Shown here in pieces: positions 1 through 9,610 of a stretch of DNA of 12,521 nt; position 1 is the stretch's first letter, and every line of letters starts with the position of its first letter. Made by a program: the position numbers and the translations under genes. The DNA is from Monoraphidium neglectum. Its lineage: Eukaryota > Chlorophyta > Chlorophyceae > Sphaeropleales > Selenastraceae. Below the pieces are notes generated by a model. It ran no database searches. It was given only the letters and a program-made list of their open reading frames with translations, and was not told the origin of the DNA. Location: positions 1-12,521 of the forward strand of contig NW_014012445.1 of assembly GCF_000611645.1 (NCBI RefSeq), in the 5' to 3' direction.

Positions 1-16
1 GGGAAGGGTAGGGTCT

Positions 17-265
17 TGCCCGGAGGCGCAAGGGTTGTCACCTGTGTTGGTATGCACATGTGCACGCACACCTTGCTGGTGCACGCATACACGCACGCAA
101 GCAGGCTCTTGCGCGCGCACCAGCACAAACATAGACACACACGCTCTACCTATTTCTCTCTAGCTCAAGCGCACGTGCACCGGCGCAGGCACACGCTTTC
201 CATTTGCCACACACTGCACGCACACAACAAACCCAGGTGCGTGCACGCACGCGCTTGAGCCTCAC
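17..265 (-). repeat. Intron 3 of the DGAT2-like gene, filled with TG/GTGC-rich repeat
   Basis: The intron begins with GTGAGG at 265 on the minus strand and is mostly imperfect TG, TGCG and GTGCAC repeat (CA/CACG on the plus strand). No exon is convincing inside it. The acceptor is not certain: the AG at 16-15 (minus strand) would start an exon reading D-P-T-L in the right phase, but too little sequence remains to test this. Confidence 0.55.
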
Positions 266-1006
266 CCTTGAACATCTGGCCAAACCCAGTCGCCTCTGTG
301 GCAAACATCAGCCACCCAGAGATGGCGGAGACGCCGTGGGGGTAGCAGGCAAACACATAGCGCTGAGAGGGGTCCAGGTCGGCCGTCTTTATGAGGCGCG
401 CGGAGAAGCGCTGGGCCATGAGCCGCCAGATGCCCAGGCTGCGGAGGGGCGTGGGCCCCTCCTCCTCGGTCGCCTTGAGGCCGGGGCCCCAGATGTAGGC
501 CACATAGAGGGCTAGTAGGCCTGAGGCGTCGCCGGTGGATGCATTTGCGACGGCAGGGGTTGCAGCGGTTAAGAGGGGTGCACGCCGGCGGTGCGGAGCG
601 GCAACTTGGGGCCCTCTGACAGGCCGGATGAAGCAATATGAAAGTTACACGGGTTGCGTCGCTCGGGCTGCGGCGCCATGCGGGCGCGTCTTTGGCTCCT
701 AGGACGCATCCACAGACTCGGGCCCCGGCTGCACCCACCTGCAAACACCGCCGAGTGCCACGCCAGCAGCAGCGTCAGAGGCCACAGCCAGAGTTGCCCG
801 ATTACGCTCATGCCAAACCAGAAAGTTATTATGCGCTGCAAGGTCTCCCGCGAGTCCGCTGCAGATGGGGGGCGTGCGGCGCGAGAGTGAGGGCGGGTGA
901 GTTGGCGTGCCCGACAGGACGGCGTGTGAGAGGCAGTCCGTCCGATGCGCCTCGCATAATGACTCTTACCACGAGAGAGTGCGGGTAGGGATAGTGGGCT
1001 CAGCAT
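266..1006 (-). CDS. DGAT2: Type-2 diacylglycerol acyltransferase (DAGAT family), 5' part, gene continues off the left edge
   Basis: Predicted exons on the minus strand are 1006-970, 858-739 and 520-266, giving 138 N-terminal residues. Family knowledge: DGAT2 enzymes transfer an acyl group from acyl-CoA to diacylglycerol to make triacylglycerol in the ER or lipid-droplet membrane. Seen: after a 13-residue start, a hydrophobic hairpin at about residues 22-62 rich in Leu, Trp and Val, then a cytosolic stretch, then RYVFACYPHG at 106-115, the DGAT2 PHG active-site block, followed by the GFGQMFKG region where most relatives have a GFG..FPG-like sequence. All junctions are GT-AG (GTAAGA, GTGGGT and GTGAGG donors) and all are phase 1, so the frame is kept. 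The ATG at 1006 is the first Met after an in-frame TAA about 15 codons upstream. The first intron could also be read through in frame, so an unspliced N terminus is possible. The catalytic C-terminal half is missing from the window. Phytol- or monoacylglycerol-acylating relatives of the same family cannot be excluded. Confidence 0.82.
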
Positions 1007-1318
1007 GCTGGCCAAGGTTTCGTTTGCCGGGCAGTGTGTGTGATGTGTCGATTACCGTGCGTCTTTCCTTATGAAGGATAATTCTTTTTGTATCTCAAGT
1101 TGATGTTTGAAGGCGTCGCGAGGCTTGCGGCTTGTCGGGTCTGCGTCAGCTTTGTTCCACCCCGGCAGCTGGTTCCAAGCAGCAGAGCAGCTGCAGCCTT
1201 GAGTAGGATGTACTTGCCGGGGATCACGGCCTGGCGGCACCAAGCACTGCAGTATTCCAAGGAGAAAGTTTTGCCCTCGCTTGCCCTTGCCTGAACAGAT
1301 CAAAAGATCACCGCAAAA
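1007..1318. promoter_or_regulatory. Divergent intergenic region between DGAT2-like and RAD7-like start codons
   Basis: Only 312 bases separate the two start codons, which point away from each other, so both 5' UTRs and both core promoters should lie here unless upstream non-coding exons exist. The part near 1065-1105 is clearly more AT-rich than its surroundings (runs such as ATTCTTTTTGTATCTCAAG). I see no textbook TATA box at a diagnosable distance. Several short frames cross the region on both strands, but none has a recognisable product. Confidence 0.5.
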
Positions 1319-4300
1319 ATGCCGCCTAAACGAAAGAGAGCAGCTCCGGAACGAGAGCGCGAAGATGACACTGAACAACCGACTGAAGTAATTGAGGAGC
1401 CAGAAGGCAACGGGCAGCAGAACGACGCCCACGAACGGCCTGCTGGGCGCCGCACTGCACCCGCGACAGAGCGCGCAGAGCAGGCCGCAGGAATCGCGCG
1501 CAGGTTTGCCCGTTAAAGTGCACTGCACCGTGTGGGCATGCTTGTTATACCTTCAGCAACGGCCGGCAGGCCGTCGCACCCCATGCCTGCGGCTGCTGCG
1601 GAGTGGCCCCATGCGCGCAGCGGGGGGCAGGGACCGTGATTGAACAAGCGTGCCGACCCCCGCACCGCTGCATTCCGACGCCCTCAGACGCGCCGCGCAC
1701 TTCGCAAAGTTTGAGGATGCGGAGGCGGAGGAAGACGGCAACGTGCACGTCGGCGGCGCCAACGTGAGCAGGCAGACGCTGGGGTGGCTCCTCTGTGGCC
1801 GGTTGCGGGAGCCTTGGAGCCGTCGAAAGCCTCACACCGCTGATGCTTGGGCAAGACAGGTCTTCCTTCTCGCACGTGCCGACTGGGTGGCAGCGTGCAT
1901 AGGGAACAGTCCTCCCAGGCGCCCGCACACAGCCGAGCGAGGTGCCAGCCCAGCCAATGCTGCACCTCGCCCGCCGGACGCGGCGCCCCGCCTCGCAGGC
2001 GCGCACGCTTGGCCCTTGGTCCAGCGCCGTGGAGCTGGTCAACGCGCGGCAGTCCGCGGCGGCGGCGCGGCAGGACAAGATTCTGGAAGCTGCCAAGGCT
2101 GTGGCCGCGCGGCGGGGTGCGCGCCCTGTGACAACATGTCCCGGGCTGTCGCCGGCCCGCACGCGTGCGCGGAAAGCCGATGTGCAGCCGATGGGGGGGC
2201 GTTTGTCTTATGTTTGAACGTGGTCAATGGCAGGTCTGAGCTTCAAATGACAGAGGGGGCAAGCAGCTTGCCTGGGACTTGCCCCCTGCCTGGGGGACAA
2301 GGGGCTGACCTGCCGCCGCCCCTCCGCGCCCCCGCCGCACGGCCGCTTCGACAGAGGAGGCGGCCTGGACGCCCAGCCGCGACGCCGCGCTGGGCCTGCG
2401 GCCGTCGGCGTCGCGCGTGTCGCCGCTGCTGGGCATCGCGCTGCAGCTGCTGGTCGACCACATTGAGGACGTGAGTCTGTGTGTGAGAGTGTGCGTGTGT
2501 TTGTGCATGTGTGTGGATTCATCTATAAAGCGTATTCTTGAAACGGGAGAAGTGAGTTTGTGCCTGTGGAGGCGCGCGTGTGTGTGAGACAAGAGGCAGA
2601 AAGAGAGATAGAGAGAGGGAGAGTGAAGGCGGGGAGTCAGAGAGAGTGTGTGTAGGTGTGTTCCTGTGGGTGGGGTTGTCTGCTTGCACATGTTTTGGGC
2701 GGTTGTGTAAGGCACAGGGTAACGAGTGGATTGGTGTGGTGGAGAGAAATCGGAAGAGTACTTCTTTGGGGCGTGCTTTGCTTTGCTTGATGGGAGTGGG
2801 TGGGTGCACACATGGCCGCGTGCATGCATGATCTTGCTTCCTGTTCCTGTTGGGGCCATGAATGCGCCCCCGTCGCAATCTTCCTGCACAACTTGGTTGC
2901 AAACAGCTGGCTTTCTGTGTTAGTCAACCCCATGCGCTCGCTCGGCCCCGGCAGGTGGTCTCCCTCTGGGGTGTCCCAGACGCCATCAAGGTGCAGCTGG
3001 CCGCTGCGGTCTGCGCGCGGCGCGCGATGAGCCCGGCCGCCGCGCAGCTGTTTGCGGAGCACGCGCCCAGCGAGGTGGTGCTGCCAAACTGCACGCAGGT
3101 GCGGCCGCAGGAGATGTGTGCGTGCGTTGGGCGGGACGGCAAGGGACTGGGGTGGCGGCATTGCACGAGGGAGGAGGGAGGGGTGGTGGAAGCAAAAGCC
3201 CGGCGTGCTGGCGAGGGCAGGGCTTCATTGCTGATGCCCGCTTGCAGTTCTTGCCCAACTCGCCACGACAACCACGCGACTTGCAATAGACACTCCTGCC
3301 GGGCCCGCCTGCCAACCCTGCTGCTGCCCACCCCCACCCATCACCCCGCCGCAGCTGGACCAGGAAGCCATGCAGCAGCTGCTCGCCACCGCCGCCAGCG
3401 CCCGGCTCGAGTCCCTCGACCTCGGCTGCTGCGGCCGCGGCTTCACCGACGCCTCCGCGCTCGCGCTCTCCGCCGCGCCGCCGGGCGGCCTGCCGGCGCT
3501 GCGGCGGCTAGCACTGCAGGGCGCGTATAATCTGTCAGACGGCGCCCTGCTTGCGCTGCTGGAGAGGGCGCCCGGGCTGCTGCGGCTGGCGGTGCCGCAG
3601 GCGTCCAAGTTTGACGGGACGCTGGTGTCGCGGCTGCCGGCGTTGCTGCCGGGGCTGCAGGAGCTTGACCTGGCCGGTGAGGCGGGTGGCAGCAGGGGCG
3701 GGAGAGTGAGTCGGGGACGCAGGATGGGCAACAAGTGTGGGGAGGCAGGGGACCTGCCGGGGAGGCGGGCTTGTGGTTGGAGCAGAGCGGTTGCGGTTTT
3801 GGGAGGCATGGCGGTCGGGATGTTTGTCGCGACGGGGTTTGGGTGGTGGAAGCGAGAAGGATGGCTGGGCTGAGGTGCGGGGCTGGGGCCTGAGGGCTAT
3901 GCGATGTTTGTTAGGGGTTTGTCGGGGGATCGCTTGCGGGGTGGCAGTCGCTCTGCAGGGGGCTCTGCCGGGGCAGTAGTTGCACGGTGGTGTGGGACCA
4001 GGGAGGGTTGAGGCAGGCAGGTACGGTGAGGGTGAGCGTGAGGGTGAGGCGGAGAGGTGGGCGCTCCGGGTTTGAGGATATTGGATGTTTGCGAGATCAG
4101 GCTCTGCAGCGACAGGGTGGGTGGTGGCGTGCCAGCATTGAGCCGGTTCCAGTCTCGTTGCCTGGTGAGCGCCTAACGCTGTCCTGGTCGAGTGCGCCTG
4201 TCTTGTGCACAAAGGTCACGTGTCCCCTCTGCGCACAATGCGCACCTGATAAAACCCGCAGAGTGCCGCGGCGTGCCCGGCGATGTGCTGGCGTCGGCGC

Positions 4301-5303
4301 TGCCCCACATGCTTGCGCTGCGGCGGGTGACGCTGGACGGCATACCAGAGGTGTGCGTGCGTGTGTGTGAGTGCGCTTGTGTGTGTGTGTGTGCGCGCGC
4401 GTGCCTGTGTGTTTGCTTGCTCGTGTGTGCGTGCATGAACAAGCAAGCGAGTGCGGCAGGGGGGGGGGGTGGCTGGTTCGTGGGCGGGCGTGGGTGGCAT
4501 GACTTGCACTGGGCATGCAGCGTACTTGCCACCCCCACCCAATTCGATTTGCCCGGCCCGTGGTGCAGGCTACGACAAAGCTCTCAGGTGCATACATGAC
4601 AGCGCACCCACGCCTGCAGTCCGCCCCGCGTGCGAACATCCCGGCTTGCCATTCCTGCCCCAGGCCGCTGCCCGCCCATGCCTGCACCAGGCACTGCACC
4701 TCATCACGACACCCACGGCCCTCACTCTACACCATCCATGCGTACCCTCAAAAGGTCAACGATGCGGTTTTGGCTGCCGTCGCGAAGCTGCCGTCCCTCA
4801 CCGCCCTCAGCCTCTCAATGTGCCAGACCGTCACCGACGCCGGCGTAAACTCGGTCGCATCCAAGGCGCCGCAGCTGCAGGAGCTCGCCGCCGACGACTG
4901 CACGAGGCTGGGGGACGGCGCGCTGGCCGCGCTCGCGCGCGGCTGCCCGGGCCTGCAGGTGCTGTCGCTGCGCCGCTGCGCCAAGGTCACGGACGCGGGC
5001 ATCATCGCGGTCGCCGAGCGCGGCCAGCTACGGCGCCTCGCGGTCGGCGGCGTGCCCGGCGTCGGCGCGGCGTCCGCGGCGGCGCTCGCGCGGTGCTGCG
5101 GGTCGCGGCTGGAGGCGCTTGACGTGTCGTTCTGCAGGGGCCTGCCAGAGGCGGCGCTGGGTTTGATTGTGGACGGCTGCCCGGGGCTGCGGGAGCTGAG
5201 GGTGTATGGGTGCACCCAGGTGACGGACCGGCTGGTGCATGGGCACTCAAACGACGGTGTCACTCTGCAGGGGCTGGCCACGTCGGTGCATGCGGTCGCT
5301 TAG
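1319..5303 (+). CDS. RAD7: RAD7/Rhp7-like leucine-rich-repeat DNA repair protein, 8 exons, 532 aa
   Basis: Predicted exons are 1319-1503, 1688-1763, 1999-2116, 2355-2470, 2955-3098, 3355-3676, 4262-4350 and 4755-5303; they sum to 1599 nt with every junction in phase. Family knowledge: Rad7 acts with Rad16 in global-genome nucleotide excision repair and belongs to a cullin ubiquitin-ligase complex in yeast. Seen: a basic start (PPKRKR, a likely nuclear signal), an RRAAHFAKF segment, then GPWSSAVELV near residue 92, which recalls the WPGPFSTA-type block of plant RAD7-like proteins, then a WTPS segment and a helical region with VPDAIK near 172. Residues about 214-520 form roughly eleven Cys-type LRRs (for example LTALSLSMCQTVTDAGV). 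The end, ALGLIVDGCPGL followed by YGCTQVTD and HGHSN, matches the plant RAD7-like C terminus as I remember it. The ATG follows an in-frame TGA at 1292. The intron 1 donor is GTTTGC, the weakest of the set. An AMN1/F-box LRR protein is the alternative; the N-terminal blocks and the HGHSN end favour RAD7. Confidence 0.85.
2471..2660 (+). repeat. TG microsatellite then GA-rich tract in RAD7-like intron 4
   Basis: The 484-base intron (2471-2954) starts GTGAGT and passes at once into imperfect TG repeat to about 2517. From about 2570 to 2660 it is a purine-rich GA tract bounded by short TG runs. Nothing in it looks coding on the sense strand. Confidence 0.8.
4351..4470 (+). repeat. TG/TGCG microsatellite and G-run at the 5' end of RAD7-like intron 7
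   Basis: The intron 7 donor (GTGTGC at 4351) is itself the first unit of a TG/TGCG repeat that runs to about 4430. It is followed by an uninterrupted run of 11 G at 4459-4469. The rest of the 404-base intron, to the AAAAG acceptor at 4754, is C-rich and pyrimidine-rich. A possible micro-exon at 4570-4588 was considered, but inserting it would break the leucine-rich-repeat spacing. Confidence 0.8.
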
Positions 5304-7190
5304 CGTGCCCAGAAGCGGCGACTCACTCACTGTCCGCATTTCGATGCTTGCCTGTGTTTTTACGCATGGTGGTGCATTTTCTGGCGCGCTATGTAGGGGG
5401 AAATTCTTGGTAGTTGGCTACAGCCAACGCAGGGGTGAAGCTACTCCTGTCATCCCTTGCCAATCCTGTTTCTGTTTTTCATGAGTTGAAACAAGATTGC
5501 GTTGGTTTTGTCTCGCGTATTGTTGAGTGTTGTTCTCAGGCGTGAGCGCAGAAGTGTCGTCATTCATCATGTGCAGTTGTACATCAATATTGTGTGACTG
5601 ATTTCACGGCAGGACTACTGAAGCGTTCACGTTATGAGCCAGAATACAGTCCTTCCTATACCTGTCATGGTAACGGCTCCACATCTGCCCTTGACGAGCA
5701 GACGGCTGATGAAGTGGCGGGCGTGCACGCCAGTCCTTGAGTTCTTGCAGCTCAAGCATCTGTGTGTACCAGGATACATTAACCACACTGGGCAGCTCGC
5801 ATATGTAGCGACAGTGCTTTGATGCTGGCTTTTCTCATTGACAACGTGCTACCAGCAGGCCAAACACTCATGTGGCTCTGGGTCGACAGAGCGCACCGAC
5901 GGTCTCCTCTGCTTGGAAACTTGCGACTTGTCTGCCAGCTTCGATTGCCGCCCGTTGCGCTTTTCTCAGCGCACTGCTAGCTGCCGCTGCTGCTGCCGCT
6001 GCAGACCGCACCAAGGAACGCACGCACAGTGAGCAGCAGCCTTGCAGGGGTGATTTGCATCATACCGCTGGTAGTGCAGCTGCAGTTTGGCACTCGTCGT
6101 AACCAAGCCTACTGCGCCCTCTTGCAGGTCGCCCCACCTCAGCCACCACTGTGTGTGCTGCAGCGAGTGCGCACAGGCGCAGGGAGTCCGGCCGCGTTGA
6201 AAGGGGGTGGTGGGACTTGTTTTGCGAAGTCGCCTCACCCCACGAGCCTCGCCACCTTGCGCTGACTCCTGCAGACCCATCTTGAGCCAACCGGCCTCAA
6301 GCCACGTTAGTGTCCTGGCGATGAAACTCCCAGATTCCCCACAGGCTATTGGTGATGATGATGCAAGAACGCTTGGGCCGATTCCCCAGATGGAGTTACA
6401 CGGGAGGGGTAGAGCCACGCTGTGGCTGTCACCCTCGATGAGCGCCTCGGCCCACGTCGCCATGCTGCAGGGCGTTCCTGCCTCTGCGTCAAGCTGCGCA
6501 TACCGCTGATGTGCTGTGAAGAGGGCCGCAGCGCGACTTTGAAGGGTGCAGCAACAACACTATGGTATGCAGGGCTGCCGGAGTTGGCCTTGCCCAGGCG
6601 CTTGCTCCAATGCGCAAGCACGGCAGTCGCCCTGCCATTGTAGTATGTGGGGTGTTTCATCTCAACCCGCACTGCCAGCTGTGAGCAAAGCCCAGCCTTT
6701 CTCGCTCGCAGAGATCCAGCCTGCTGCTGGGTGCTACTGACGACAACCACCCACCTTGGAGGCTGTGGCTCGCCTTGACACCGCTGTCAGGCCTGGTAAT
6801 ACGTCGTGCAAAGTTTTGCGTTGGGTTTCAAGCTTAAGCTGAAATGCAAGACTACGGTTGTGGCGTCGGTGTCACCAGCGCACCGCACAAGTGACACGAC
6901 GGCTTCGAGGGCAGGATGCCCAGACACCCCTGGAGACAATACTTGAATTCCAAGCGCCATGCGCGCACCTCCTGACCGTGCTAGCAAGGGTCTCTTACAA
7001 GCACGGAAAGGGTGCGTGCGTTGTACGTTGTCCGCCATCGCTCGCCTTCGCTTGCTGGCTGAAAAGAAAGTTTTTCATCACTTCTACTGCTAGCTAGCCA
7101 AACACTGGCTCTCTGCCGTCGCGGCGAGCACCGCATCGGCTGTCTACAATAAAACCACAGCGCGGCAAACAGGCCGCGAGACGGTGCTAC
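5304..7190. other. 1.9 kb between the RAD7-like and CBM1 genes, no supported gene
   Basis: The first few hundred bases should be the 3' UTR of the RAD7-like gene and the last hundred or so the promoter and 5' UTR of the CBM1 gene. No TGTAA (the usual chlorophycean polyadenylation signal) is seen on the plus strand between 5304 and about 6000. The region is visibly more AT-rich and has fewer G/C third positions than the flanking exons. Both strands carry short frames, the most protein-like being the minus-strand stretch 5810-5604 and the minus-strand frame 6463-5966, but none has a known motif and I could not link them by splice sites. It could hold a non-coding RNA, a decayed element or simply long UTRs. 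Confidence 0.45.
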
Positions 7191-8389
7191 ATGAACAGCT
7201 GGTGCTCCAAAAGTATCCACGCCGCACCATTCCAAGCAGCATGCGGCATGCCGTGCCCGTGGCGTCCTTCGGCGGTCGCAACGTGGCCGCGCCGCGCACG
7301 AGAGAGGTGGTGCCCGCTGCACTCGCTGGCCCTTTTGCTGGTGCTCCTGGCGGCCACTGCTGAGGCAGCCCCCAATGGCCGGGGATTGCAGCAGCGCGGC
7401 GGGGCAGAGGTCCCGCCGTGGGGCGAATGCGGAGGGCTGAGCAGCCCCACCAGGGAGGACGCACCCGCATTCCCATGCTCCAGAGGGCACTCCTGCCGGC
7501 GGCACGACAAGTGAGCCCTACAGCGCCGAAGCGTATGCCAAATTGGCACGGGCGCGCGCTTGATGCTTGGATGGCCGCCACTGTGATGCATGAGGTGGCT
7601 CTGGCACCCAGTCAAGGGTTGTTTTATCGGGTTCACGTGGTCCTCACACCCAAACCGCGCCCCGTGTTCCGCAGGTGGTTCTGGCAGTGCGTACCGTCTG
7701 AGTGGGCTGCGCAGAGCCGCAAAATCGCCATGCTGGAGCAGGGGCCACGGCGGCAGCAGCAAACGTCGATTTGGTCTGCGTGCGGCGGGATCAACGGCCC
7801 CGGGGGCAAGGACGCCCCAGGCACATCATGCGCCCCGGGCCAGACGTGCACGCGCTCTGACCGCTACTTTTGGCAGTGCCGCTACCCCCGGGAGGCGGCG
7901 CGTGCGCCCCCGCAGGCCGCGATCCCCTCTCGGCCTGGCCAGCAGCAGCCGGCGGCGCTGTGGGCGCTCTGCGGCGGCATCAATGGGCCTGGCGCCAGGG
8001 ACGCGGCTACCCTGCCCTGCAGCCCAGGGGTCAGCTGCAACCGCCTTGACCAGTGAGCCGCCCCGCCAATCGCGCAGCTTCCCGCCGCATGGGGCCAGCG
8101 GCTGCGGCACGCTCGTCTGGATGGTTGCAGGCCCGCTGGGCAGCAATTTGTGGCGCAGTGGCGCACAGGGCCCGTCCGTGCACGACCATGCAATCTCGTG
8201 CTTTTCCTCAACGCCAAGCACCCTGCATCGACGCCAATCAACGGCATGCTTTGGTTCTCCACCTGCCGTTGCCCCTCGCTCACGCACTCAGGTGGAGTTA
8301 CATTTGCCAGCCATTCAAGGCGCCACGCGCTCCCAGTCGCTCTGCAGCACCCGCTGCGAAGAGCCCACAGCAGAAGCAGCAGCAGCAGC

Positions 8390-8422
<33 letters not shown>

Positions 8423-9567
8423 GGCAACGGCAACAGGAACAGCAACAGCAGCAAAAGCAAAAGCTGAAATCGCCGCCGCCGTCGCCGCCGCAGCTGGAAG
8501 ACCCGAAGCCAAAGGAAGTCAAACAGCCACAACCAGACGCCCAAGTGATGCCGCAGCCTCCTACTTCGGAACTGCCCGCCAATGACAGCAGCGCTGCCAC
8601 GAACACGTCGCAGCCGCCGCAGGACTCGGCGCCGGCGCCCGCCGGCCCCCTGCCTGCGGCGGAGCCCGTACAGCTGCAGCTGGGCTTCTATGGTGCGTGT
8701 CTGCGGCTCTGCTAGCGCCAGATGATCGGAGCTGTCGCGCATTTGGCAGCTGCCCTGGTCCCGCAACGTCGGCCCCAGCCGCGTCCACAGTCTGCGGCGC
8801 CTTGCACCCAACCACGCCCCGTTCGTCCCCCAGTGAGATATGCTTTGCCCTCAACCCCCGAACTTGCGATCTCTCGACAGGCACGCTCATCCAAGATTTC
8901 GATGCGCAATACAAGCGAGGCGCCCTGGCAGCTGTGTCCCAGATTTCTGGCGTCCCAGCCAGCAACATCACATCAGTCATAGTCCAAGGCATCCCGCCAC
9001 GCACCCCCGCCCCCGCCCCGCCCGCCGCCGCCGCCGGCGGCAGCCGCCGCCGCCGCGTCCTGCTGCAAGCGGGCGCGGCTGCTGGCGGCCCCGGGGAGGG
9101 CGCGGCCGACCCGCGGGGCACGCTCGCCACATACAGCCTGGCGGCCCCCTCCCCAGAGGCCGTGCGCTCCGCCATCCTCTCATCCATCCAAGACAACGGC
9201 GCCCAATTCTACGAGGCGCTTGATGCGCAGGGCGTGCCGCTGCGCCCTAGCGTGTTGCTCGACGGGGCGGAGGTCCTGGGCCCCGGCGGCGGCGGGCCGC
9301 CGCGGTTTGTCAAACTCCCGCCGGGCGAGCCCGCCGCGCGGGCGGAGAAGCCTGAGCCGCCGCCCGCACCCGCGGCCGCGCCTGCGGCGGGCGTGGCGGA
9401 CGGCGGCGGCTCCCAGCTGTCGCGCGGCGCCCTGGCCGGGATCATCATCGGCGCCGGCGTCGGCGCCGCGCTCCTGGCCCTGCTCGTGGCGTGCTGCGTC
9501 GTTGCACGCCGCAGCCGCGACCAGGGGACGCTCGACGCGCCAGGCAAGGCGCCGGTGGCGGCGCCGC

Positions 9568-9610
<43 letters not shown>

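Noticed and set aside
4570..4588. Possible micro-exon between GTGCAG and GTGCAT in RAD7-like intron 7
   Set aside because: It would insert six or seven residues into a leucine-rich repeat that has perfect spacing when exon 7 is joined straight to exon 8.
5634..5822. 62-residue plus-strand frame starting MSQNTVLPIP after the RAD7-like gene
   Set aside because: Third positions are not G/C biased like the real exons, there is no motif, and the opposite strand looks at least as protein-like.
6396..6999. TTACA words (TGTAA on the minus strand) at 6396-6400 and 6995-6999 as polyadenylation signals
   Set aside because: No minus-strand gene that could use them is supported; a five-base word is expected by chance.
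7147..7155. TATA-like CAATAAAAC upstream of the CBM1 gene start
   Set aside because: Only about 36-44 bases before the first ATG, which would leave almost no 5' UTR; without a mapped start site it cannot be called a promoter element.
8697..8880. Direct upstream extension of the last exon of the CBM1 gene (frame open from 8697)
   Set aside because: Splicing at 8692/8881 (GTGCGT donor, GACAG acceptor) joins LGFYG to TLIQDFD in phase and gives a coherent domain; acceptance of the CCCCCAG at 8833 would need a poorer GTGTCT donor to keep frame.
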